The position numbers and the translations under genes are program-made. The notes under the pieces were generated by a model, which made no database searches, had not been told where the DNA came from, and saw only the letters and a program-made list of their open reading frames with translations. Source: Gracilariopsis chorda (taxonomy: Eukaryota; Rhodophyta; Florideophyceae; Gracilariales; Gracilariaceae). Taken from it: DNA of 64,000 nucleotides. Positions 51,458 through 60,510 of the stretch are shown in pieces (position 1 is the first letter of the stretch; each line of letters opens with the position of its first letter). Location of the stretch: NCBI GenBank assembly GCA_003194525.1, contig NBIV01000104.1, forward strand, positions 124,001 through 188,000, given 5' to 3'.

Positions 51458-53376
51458 GTGACGGGAGGCGCTCCCTTCTTTCTAAGACTTGAGGGAAACG
51501 CAGCTCTCGCTCTGCCGACGCAGAACCAGAACAACACGCGCTACAGCTTTCTGTGGGGTACCGGTTCGTCTTCCTGGGATCCCTCTCACTATGCGCGTGC
51601 CAATTGGCGTGCGTTCATTCAAGACATCAACGTACGAGACATCGTGCCCAAGTTGCGCGATGTGATCCAGCCCAAGCCAGACGTGGTGCGCGAGCGGTAT
51701 CGGTCCATGCTTAGCACGCAACAACAACAACAAAATGCAGAGACCACCGTCAATATCAGCATGCAGGCAGCAGAAGAGGGAATAGTCGTACGCGGATACG
51801 AAGGAACCCGAAGTGCAACAGTCAGGGCACCTCATGCGGGTGCTGGCCCTCTCCCTGAAGATGTTCCTGGTGGGGGCCCAACCATGATGAGAACGCTCAT
51901 CGTGGATCCGACTGGCCTGTACCGAGTGGAGTCTCAAGTACCGTGCTTGGTAGAAGGAACTGTAACCGAAGAGCACGCTGCGGTGACTACTGCTGCTGCT
52001 GCTGGAGCAGGGGAGAATGCAGATGCCGAAAACAATGCGCGAGTGTGGTACCGACTTCCAAAACCGGCATCCAAACTTGCAGAGAAGGGCACTTTCCCTC
52101 TTCTCTACCCATCCGGTGATCAGAACGAACCGTTTGACATCTGCCTTTTTCTGGATGCAAGGAACTCCACAAAGCAAAGCTCAGGTCTCAGCGTCAACGA
52201 GTGGAAGCTCCGAAAGCTAACTTGGGCTCAGAACGCGAAGCGACGTTTGTACTCAGACAACATCCTCCTCAACAGTGGACCGTTGATGCAGATTTGGATC
52301 CTCCGCACGCACACAAACATTGAGGACATGCGACTACGTTTCCTGGAGAGAGAACAACAGGCAGGTATTGTACAAGAGCAAGAGATCCAACAAGCACAAC
52401 AGCAAACAGCTCATGTGTCACCATCACAGTTCGCAAAAATGGGACGCATATTTCTGCCCGATGACTCGGTCAACTCAGCAGCGTACTGGAAGAACAAGCG
52501 CATGGATGTACAAGCGATCGTAGCGCGGAGAGGACCGCCTTCTCTTTTCATTACAATCACCATGAACATCTGGAGATAGGACATCCAGCGCCTTGGTATG
52601 GATACCAGCAATCGTAGCACATTTATGGCACAGAGTAACCACCTTCAACCGTTTGACCGATCTGATCTGATTGCAAGGGTGTAAAACCAGTACGGAAAGC
52701 ACTTCATAAAGGACTTGGAGAGAAGTCGGAACAAATCTTTCGATTGAAGTGCCTGGGGCTTGCATCAAAGCTCGAGTTTCAAGAACGCAATGTGCCTCAT
52801 CACCAAATGCTCGTGTGGCTCGAAGGAGGCGTGATTGAAGACGTTGATGTAATCTACGAGCTGATTCGTGAAGAATTTCCTCTTCCAGTTGAAGATGACG
52901 GGTTGCGTGGCCTTATTCGTTCCATTCAGAGGCACTGCCAATCCCCCTATTGCTGGAAACCCATTGGGCGTTGCAAGTTTGGATACGACCGCAACATGAT
53001 TGTACCGGGTACGTACATTGAAGAAGGCACGAATCGCGTGGTCTACTGCAAAAGAAGTCAACATGACCTCAAGATAGTGCCGTACAACCCAACTCTGACC
53101 AAGACGTGCCGCTCTCATATCAACGTAGAGCGCACGCAAGGAGAAGGTGCAGTGGCTTATCTGATGAAGTACGGGTCTAAGCAGCCCAAAGCTCAGGAGC
53201 TGGTGCTCAATTTGAGTGGTGCTAATGAGACAGGCCCACAAAACGACCAGCAACAAGAGCTACAGGCGCAGAATGACATTCGTGCACACATGCGAGTGCG
53301 TGTGATGGGCGCCGTCAACGCAGCTTGGATAATTTTCGAGTTTCGACATGTTCACATCGTACCACAAGTAGAGTGA
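51458..53376 (+). pseudogene. Helitron Rep region (Helitron-like N and HUH nuclease)
   Basis: 51458-52579 is open and shows KGTFPLLYPSGDQNEPFD and RRGPPSLFITITMN, the start of the Helitron-like N domain. After a stop and a frame change, 52744-53376 shows LEFQERNVPHHQMLVWLE and GAVAYLMKYGSKQP. The HUH nuclease motif normally reads PHAH; here it is PHHQ, so the second metal-binding His is lost. The YxxxY segment with the nicking Tyr pair is kept (AYLMKY). The domain order fits Helitron Rep, but the enzyme must be dead. Confidence 0.7.
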
Positions 53377-54149
53377 CTGCCCATTCACCTGGAAATAGAG
53401 CAAAAGTTTCTGCTCAGAGGTCCAAATCAAATCTATTCCGCATCGCCAACGTCTACGTTGGAGACATACTTTGCAAGGCCCGAAGCAAATGCGAACCTCG
53501 ACTACCTTTCGTACTTTGAAAAGTTCGACTGTATCACACGCTTCCAGCCCGTGTGCTTAAGCAATCCGACGGAGACAGCACTGAGGTGCTAACAGATGAC
53601 TGCGCTCCGCCCATGTACGTGGTAGAGCGCACGGAAGACGAACAGTGCGTCGCAAGGATCAGAGGTGTTTCACCGTCGGACATTGAGTTCTTTGCTCTGT
53701 GCTTGCTGCTCATGAATCACGGCTCGAGCTCTTATGAAGACGTAAGGACTTTCAACGGACAGCAGTACGGAACGTATCGTGAAACTGCAATTGTAAGCGG
53801 ACTGCTCGCGGACTGATCCGAGTTTGATATTGCATTTCAAGAAGCAGTGCAGATCTACAGCACGCCTTCCGAGCTACGACGTCTGGTTGTCACACTATAC
53901 CAACAAGTTGCAGACCCAGAGAAAATTGCTGTCTACAACTGGGAGGCGCTATGTAGTGACATAAATACAGGAGATGAGCAGCAACGAAAGTAAGAAATGT
54001 ATCGACGTGTGGTGGAGATCTCAGACCGGCACGGAGGACGACTGCTTCAAAGTCACAGCTTCTTCTCCCAACACCTACAGCAGTATCATACAGCATTGAC
54101 TGAGGCGAATCGAGCTACAACAACTCGAGACGCCCGATTGGTGCGAAAC

Positions 54150-55661
54150 TCATCAACTTTTCAGTCAAGGTGCGCCACCTTAAAAACCTGCCAAAGACAA
54201 GTCATTGACACCGTCATTGCCGCATTGCAACAACGACAGGCGCTGCAGGAGGGAACAAGCTCTCCTGTAAACGTGTTCTTTGTGCAAGGATCTGCAGGAA
54301 CCGGAAAGACATAAGTGCTCAACTTCCTTCGTGATATCGCTAAGTCGGAACGAATGCTCGCCGAAATGACTGCTACAACAGGCATCGCAGCTTCGTGGTA
54401 CAAAGGTGGCCGCACTCTACATAGCCTGCTCGGACTGGATGTAGCTGATAGGGACAGCACAAGCAGCACAATAGCCACTTGGTCAAAGTACGGTGCCTGA
54501 TCTCAACGTGCAGAACTGCTACGCGAAATACAACTGCGCGTCTTGGATGAGGCGTCCATGCTCTCACGAAAGCTCTTCGAACTCATCAATGAGTTGCTCA
54601 AAGATCTTCGCTGCAGTGAAATGGAAAACCCGCCTCTGTTCGGGGGCTTGACCATCGTCTTATCCGGCAACTACTCCCAGCTGCTTCCAGTGATGCCGCA
54701 AGTGTAAAAGGAAGCCGAGCAAAGTGGGAATGCGATACGAGTGTACACAAACATTCTCAACGAGTTGCCGTGGAAGAGTGATCTGTGGACATTGTGCTCG
54801 GTTCAAGTGCTGTACCCCACCGAAAAAGTACGCCAAGCCGATGATCCTGCATTTGCGTCGCTGTTACGTTCCATTGCACGCAACACAATATCCAACAACG
54901 CTCCAATACCACTCAGATCTACCGGTGGCATGCAAACCGCCTACCAATTCCTGGGGAAGTAGATCAAAACACGACGCAAGGAGGATGTGGATCTCAGCAA
55001 AATGCTCATTGCCTCCACAAACCAGTTGGTCGACGAACATAATGCGGCAGTGCAAGATCTGTTTCTTAGTGAGCGCTTCACTCTTCCGTCAGCGACAACC
55101 GTGCAAGCTCACCGTGGGCAGAACTCACAGTCTAAATTTGCCAATACTATCGTCCCCGAGTTTGCATATCAGTATGCGTGTACTGGTCTACCGCCTCATA
55201 ACTTGGATTTGAAGATCGGTGTGCCAGTTATGGTCATTCGCAACGTGCTGCATCCTGCTGTGGTCCACGGAAAGCTATTCATAGTCGTGGGTGTCGATCA
55301 ATTAACGATGCAGGTGGCTCAATTCGAAGAGAACGAACAGGTGCTGGAACAGCAGCTTCTGCATCCTATCGAATTCAAGTTTTCTCTCGCAGATATTTGC
55401 ATGATTCGAAGGCAGCTCTCCATTTGTCTTGTGTTTGCAGCTACCGTTCACAAAGGACAGGGAAAGACCTTGGATAGCTTGGTTGTGGAAGTGCGATCCA
55501 ATTTCTTCTGCGCTGGGCAGTTGTATGTCGCATTGTCGCGCGTTCAAAAAAACGACCATGTGCTGCTCCTGCATGACCCGCAGCTTATATCCGCGAATGT
55601 GCACACAATTCATCCCATGCTTGTGACCATCGCCAACCTAGTACTTTCTGAAGCCATTTAG
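54150..55661 (+). pseudogene. Helitron PIF1-type helicase remnant
   Basis: Pieces in order: LKTCQRQVIDTVIAAL with motif I FVQGSAGTGKT (ending in a stop at 54314), MTATTGIAASWYKGGRTLHS (motif Ia), LDEASMLSRKLF (motif II, near 54545), TIVLSGNYSQLLPVMP (motif III, where the usual GDxxQ Asp is Asn), then a long last piece 54987-55661 with AATVHKGQGKTLDSL (motif V) and YVALSRVQKNDHVLLL (motif VI). At least four stops or frame changes interrupt it. Confidence 0.75.
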
Positions 55662-55880
55662 TTGTGCATCCCTCCACAACCGTAATCATATTTCTTGTGT
55701 TCTTCATTCAATGAATTAAACTACTTGCTTTTCTGCTTTTGCTTCTTTCTCCCATTTTTTCTTCTCACCGCTGTTTATGACTCCTCCACCGTGGCGCGCA
55801 ATGCCGCTCGCGGCCAAAGGCCGTTTCCACTTGTCAAACCTAACTAAGGATTTGTCCGACAACGACCTTCGCACCCCTTA

Positions 55881-56142
55881 AAAAATTAGTGAAATGCATG
55901 ATTTGGGTTTTTTGGTGCAAACTGCGCCAGCACCTAAAATCGTGCTTCACATTCCTTTTTTGAGTATTTTGGTTCGCCAACTTTTTGTGCCAATGATAAT
56001 CAAACGTTTTGGACAACCAAAACGTTTCCTTCTCAGGTTTGTGACCGCTTAAGCTCCCGCCCTACCACCATTTCCTGCAGGCAAGATGCAGACGTCACAA
56101 CTGCAAGAAAGATTGGTAGGGCTGAAGGCCCTTCTTACCTTT
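55881..56142. other. Sequence between the Helitron 3' end and the LTR remainder
   Basis: No coding content is recognised. It contains an inverted repeat with 16-bp arms (56059-56074 and 56107-56122; GCCCTACCA...TTTC type) and a second small hairpin GGGCTGAAGGCCC right before the LTR piece. It may be part of the inserted element or a further small insertion. Confidence 0.4.
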
Positions 56143-56358
56143 GTACTCACTATAATAGTTACTTTTACTGAAGTTTTGAAATGCGTGGAGCTCCCGCCAA
56201 ATGGTAGTTTGGCTGACATGCAATATGGGCGGGAAGCTGCGCTGACGCTGTGCCGACAGCGAGTTTCACCCCTTCAAATAACCCCCAGAGGCCTCCTCTT
56301 GGTCGAGAAGAGAAGGAGGCATCGAAAGATCTCAGTAAAGAGCACCATCATTGTTTCA
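56143..56358 (+). repeat. Second part of the 3' LTR of Ty3 element 2
   Basis: It aligns with the second half of 44304-44664, from GTACTCACTATAATAGTTAC to CACCATCATTGTTTCA. The first half lies 6.8 kb upstream at 49138-49300. Confidence 0.75.
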
Positions 56359-56656
56359 CAAACTAAGATTTTCAGCCGTGTTAGGGTCACTGAGCTCTCA
56401 CAATACACTGCAAGAACACAGTACAACTGCAGAAGCGACTGCCGGCCCACTATCATCATGTACCAAAAGGTGGGCCATTTTCAAAGACTTAAAAAACATT
56501 TAGGGATAGAACGCATTGCATGCATTCAGAAATCGCCCACTTGCGCTTCACAGCCTGCAAAATACGTACCACCTGTCAGAAATGAACGTTACATACGCAA
56601 AAAGCTCATAATGGACACAATAAATGTGATATTTGGTATCCCTAAAGTGCTCTACC
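56359..56656. other. Spacer between Ty3 element 2 and the pogo element
   Basis: About 300 bp, open in one forward frame but with no recognised protein. It could be old host DNA or a fragment of another element. Confidence 0.3.
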
Positions 56657-56771
56657 GTGCACCAAATATGGGTCAAATGCGCCGTGCCAAACGGCCAAAA
56701 AAGTATTGATTTTAATGAGTGTCTCTAGTATCCTGATTCCTATCCGCTGTTCTTAGCCTTGCTGCGCGTCG

Positions 56772-58469
56772 TCAAGAAGCTCGACTGGCGGCGAGAGATA
56801 AGGCTCGATTTGGGCGACAAGAAAGCCAAAGCAAGTGAATTGCTTTCCCGCGCTCAGTTTCTAGCCGTTGACGCTGTCGTTTGTCTTCTTCGCGCTTTTT
56901 CTGAAAACGACGAAGCTCTACTTGAGCGGCGCGTTGTTGTCTAGCTTTTTCAGCGTCTCGTCGTTCGCTTTCGCGCTTCGCCAAATCAGTAAGTACCCTT
57001 TCTTCAGTAAGCAACAATGCACTCGTAGTGTTCAAAGTTCCATTGACTAACACATTCCCATCACTGCGTATCAAGTTACACGCGTCTTTGAATGACTTTA
57101 CCAACTGCTTGTAGTTTGCAAATGCTTTCTGCTGTGACCCTGCGCTCTCGAGGCTGGTTATATCGGTCGCTGTGATCATATTAGGATTAACACCGCCATG
57201 CACAGAGCTCCACAACCCACACGCTCTGAATCCACTGGTTATGTTTTGGAACGTCAAAGCCTTGTTTTAGGCTACAGTCATTAGTTCGCATATGGTGTAC
57301 ACGTCGTTCTTCGCCTCGTCTTTGACCAGCAACGTACGGCGGTTGAGGTCGTTCCAAAATGCCCTTTTATAAGAGGAGAAGACGGAAAAGTCTAACGGCT
57401 GTGTTCTGTGGCTTGTGTGTGCAGGCAATCCGACGACCACAATGCCGTTTTCCTTGAAGAGCTGCAATACCTTGAACGTGCAGTGCGCCCCGTAACCATC
57501 CAAAATCTGGACAATTCGACGATACTTCTCTCGCAGTGTGCTTGTTTCGGTTACGAACTTCTGGCCTTATTGATAGAATATCTCGGAGTCAACTCCAGCC
57601 TTCTCGCGATAGACACAATGCGCCGTAGGAGGAAGGAATGTTGATGGAGGTTCCACAGACCCATCTTGGCGCCTCCGATACTTCGCTTGCTTTCCAGGTA
57701 ATACGGCCAATGGGCTCCAGGCACGACCATCGGCAGAGACCACAGGCATGATGGTGACGTGTTGTGCATTTGCTGCCCATTTCAGTTCGACAGAATTGCT
57801 TCGGCCCCTGGAATCTAATAGAGCTTTTGCACGCGACCGTGATGCTGTTCGTGTCGAAAAGCCACTCTCGTCTATATTGAATATCTGGGAGGCACATGTT
57901 ATCTTATATTCCTTATACACTTGGATAAGACGGGCATAATGCTTGGCAAGGTTTGTAGGGCACATCGCCAACTGCCGCGGCTTCTCCAAGTTTGAACGTC
58001 GTTTAAGCGAAACTTGCGGATGTCGCCTTAAGATGTTCCGAACAAAACCATCACCTGGTCTGTCGTTTTGAAAAGGCAATGTTAATCTACGTTGATGTTG
58101 CAACGAACGCACAAAATGCTGCACAAGATCCTTGAAACAGTCTCTAGATAGAGGAGTTTCGCATTGTGAGAATGACAGAATTGATTCCATGATTAGCCCT
58201 TCTTCGGTAATTGCGAATAAAGGTTGTCGTCCTCGTGGTTTGGGTGATGTGGCGTTATCTTGTCTGCAATGTAGTCTTTGCAACGTTGAGTACGGAATAT
58301 TGTGACGCTTTGCATATTTTCGAATGGAGGTGGGGGGACTACGGAGTTCAAGATGTGCGCTGCGACGATTGAAAGAAAGGTCGCCGTATTTTGAAGCAGA
58401 CACGCCGTTGGGAGGAATGTGGGTTACTGGCTGGCGCTTTGAGTTGTACGCAGGTTTGGAGGGGGTCAC
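56772..58469 (-). pseudogene. pogo-like DDE_1 transposase remnant
   Basis: Three pieces in order on the minus strand. 57567-58469 holds an HTH (SIRKYAKRHNIPYSTLQRL), a second CENP-B-like DNA-binding part (FVRNILRRHPQVSLKRRSN) and the first catalytic Asp in QIFNIDESGFS. 57267-57503 begins with MDGYGAHCTFKVLQLF (second Asp) and contains LPAHTSHRTQPLDFSVFSSY (third Asp). 56772-57257 is the C-terminal part with a Lys/Arg/Glu-rich coiled coil. All three Asp of the DDD triad are kept, but a frame change near 57550 and a stop near 57265 break the frame. Pogo-type elements are the source of CENP-B and jerky proteins. Confidence 0.8.
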
Positions 58470-58587
58470 GAGGCTGTTACAGGTGGATGTGCACGGCAGG
58501 TGGGAACGAAAAGTTGCTGTCTGATGGGAAAAAGGGCAGCAAAACCGATGCTTGCATCAGAATTCAAATATTATGAGCCGTTGTTAC

Positions 58588-59025
58588 GACAAGTGAAAAC
58601 GGCCTTCGGCCGTGGGCGGCGCTGCGCGCCGTGTTGTCTATATAGATTTGTATATTTAGTAGCGTTCGGAGGCTCTCCGAGCACTTTGCTCGCTTGCGCT
58701 CGCAATAGCACTCGTAGAACCACGGGGCACCGCGGCGCCTAAAGTATGTAGAGCCGTAATGGTTTGTGTTTAGGTACGCAAATTGACTGCAGCGCCAGCC
58801 AATGATGAGGAAGCGCGACACGTTGCTTTGTGTAACTGGGTGGCACTGCAGTAATTATGGGAGTGCCAGCCAGTAAGCAGCAAGCTTTGCTGCTGCTGCT
58901 GCTGCTGCTAAATTTTTTAAATGGTAGGGAGGCGTTGCACCAAATGGCAGTTTTGCATGCTCGTAGAGGGGCATACAGAGCGGTTTATTGGCGCACCACC
59001 TCCCATCAATCAACAACACCCCCCT
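58588..59025 (-). mobile_element. Helitron-related non-autonomous unit 1
   Basis: Read on the minus strand, it begins with a G-run and TGTTGTTGATTG, like the Helitron 5' end. It ends with the hairpins CGGCGCGCAGCGCCG and ACGGCCGAAGGCCGT followed by TTTTCACTTGTC, like the Helitron 3' end. It carries GCT/CTG triplet runs and no gene. It is about 87-90% like unit 2 by eye. Confidence 0.65.
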
Positions 59026-59046
59026 GATAAATGTGCAAATCATTAA

Positions 59047-59495
59047 GAGTGGGGTGTTGAGACAAGTAGAAACGGCCTTCGGCCGTGGGCGGCGCTGCGC
59101 GCCGCGTTGGTTTTGTAGCTTTGTGTATTTAGTAGCGTTTGGAGGCTCTCCGAGCACTTTGCTCGCTTGCCCTCGCAATAGCGCTCGTAAAACCACGGAG
59201 CGCCGCGGCGCCGAGAGTATGTGGAGCCGTTAGAGTTTTTGTTTAGGTGCCTAAATTGACTGCAGTGCCAGCCAATGATGAGAAAGCGCGACACGTTGCT
59301 TTTTGTAACTATGTGGCACTGCAGTCATCATAGGAGTGCCAGCCAGTAAGCAGGAAGCTTTGCTGCTAGTGCTGCTGCTGAATTTTTTAAATGGTAGGGA
59401 GGCGTTGCGCAAAATGGGCGATTTGCACGGGCAAACGGGGGCATGCAAGACGATTTTGTGGCGCAGCGCCTCCATTCAATCAAGAACACCCCCCT
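59047..59495 (-). mobile_element. Helitron-related non-autonomous unit 2
   Basis: Tandem copy of unit 1, offset by 473 bp. Its end sequences show the asymmetric inverted repeat: GGGGGGTGTTCTTG at one end and TCAACACCCCACTC near the other. A further copy of the latter end (59513-59528) follows unit 2, as if a third unit had been lost. Confidence 0.65.
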
Positions 59496-59640
59496 CCTAG
59501 AGGAACAAATAAGAGTGGGGTGTTGAGATTGAATAGTTATTCGACCTGCAAATCATCATTTTTGTGCAAAAGCGGCAAATTTTATTCACCAAAGCGACCC
59601 AATTTGGTGCACTGACCCGGATTTGGTGCACCTGATGATA

Positions 59641-60510
59641 TCTCGCAGAGGGCTTGTTTTGAGAAAAACCGCCAACAACCTATAATACTTACTCCTATAC
59701 TGTAGCCACGAACTACAGATCAGTAGCCGTGCTACACTCACTGGGCTACATATGATATGAAGGATTAGGTCCAGTAGGTGTCTTCAACCGCTGAAGCGTT
59801 TCGTTTCCGACGAATATCGCCTTCTTCTCTGCACCTCTTCATTCACCCTCTAGAGATCGTCGGTTAAGGAGCACACCACTACAAGGCGCGTCGCATGTAC
59901 GACGTTGGCCACCATTGAAACCATTGACGACATCCTTTCGCCCAATCCTCATATCATCGGCGAGATCAGGCAAAAGAACCGGCGCGCAGCTAGCATCATC
60001 ATCCGACCCAAGCGTAGTCATCCGAGAAAACCCTGGATAAACCCCATCCAGAGGCTCCTTTGGAGCTCTTCATTCGAGGGAAAAAATTCAGGGAAACGGT
60101 TGTTGAATCTTCTTCTGACAACAGGCTCGTGACCGACTGCGTTCGCGCGGTTAGACGGGGGCCTTCAATTGAAGCGTTCTGCACTAAGAAGGAATTAAAC
60201 TGGTGTACCCGTAAAAAAGAACGAGAGAGAGTAATCGAAATTACGATCACGACCCATAAGGAAGACGTTCACAGGCAATGTTACGCAACGGCGGAAGGTA
60301 AATGGAGAACTTGTTGTGGGGCTGTGAAGATCGTCCCGGCGAATGCAAGTCAGATGTTACCGTGAATAGTTTAGTTGCCACACTATCTCTGAACTACGTA
60401 GTATGGAAGTTAGGCAAGTCCTACAACTGAAAACCTCTGTACAAGCTAATTCGTGGCAATGCAAAGTCGCTGCTAAAATCGTAATTACCCTTGTATACAC
60501 AATTCGCCAC
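59641..60510. other. Region with short unrecognised forward frames, 3' flank of the HECT gene
   Basis: Two overlapping forward frames (59905-60132 with MATIETIDDILSPNPHIIGE, and 60060-60365) look weakly protein-like but match no family I know. They could be an old transposon fragment. The part next to 60511 should hold the 3' untranslated region of the HECT gene. Confidence 0.35.

Larger units (their letters stand above)
49317..55880 (+). mobile_element. Decayed Helitron (rolling-circle transposon)
   Basis: A Helitron with a zinc-knuckle ORF, a Rep-type region and a PIF1-type helicase. The 5' end is placed at the G-run starting a 120-bp stretch (TGTTCTTGATTGAATGGAGG...) that recurs in inverted orientation at the ends of two small units at 58.6-59.5 kb. 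The 3' end is placed near 55880, after a GGCGCGCAATGCCGC hairpin region and a CGGCCAAAGGCCG hairpin followed by TTTCCACTTGTC. The same order (with ACGGCCGAAGGCCGT) closes the small units. This points to the Helitron2/Helentron branch with asymmetric terminal inverted repeats. The coding region is broken by many stops and frame changes. Confidence 0.65.
44304..56358 (+). mobile_element. Ty3/gypsy element 2 fossil with its 3' LTR split by an insertion
   Basis: 5' LTR 44304-44664, internal region 44665-49137, and a 3' LTR in two pieces, 49138-49300 and 56143-56358. The inner region is in Ty3 order: gag, protease, reverse transcriptase, RNase H, integrase, then a chromodomain-like tail. It is broken, with roughly ten lesions. 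The inserted 6.8 kb carries a Helitron. CACTATAA is present at both inner ends of the split LTR. Confidence 0.8.
56657..59631 (-). mobile_element. pogo/Tigger-type DNA transposon with nested units
   Basis: The ends are inverted repeats: GTGCACCAAATATGGGTCA starts at 56657, and the reverse complement GTGCACCAAATCCGGGTCA ends at 59631. The right end carries a second tandem copy of the motif (59595-59613). A TA dinucleotide lies close outside each end (56653-56654, 59639-59640), as expected for Tc1/mariner relatives, but not at equal distance. The transposase is on the minus strand. Two ~450-bp Helitron-related units are inserted between the transposase start and the right end. Confidence 0.6.

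Noticed and set aside
58855-59196. 113-codon minus frame across the tandem units
   Set aside because: Crosses the boundary between two repeat units and contains an Ala run from CTG triplets; no sign of selection.
58860-59390. CTG/GCT triplet runs as a possible coding or expansion locus
   Set aside because: They lie inside non-coding repeat units and occur at the same place in both copies.
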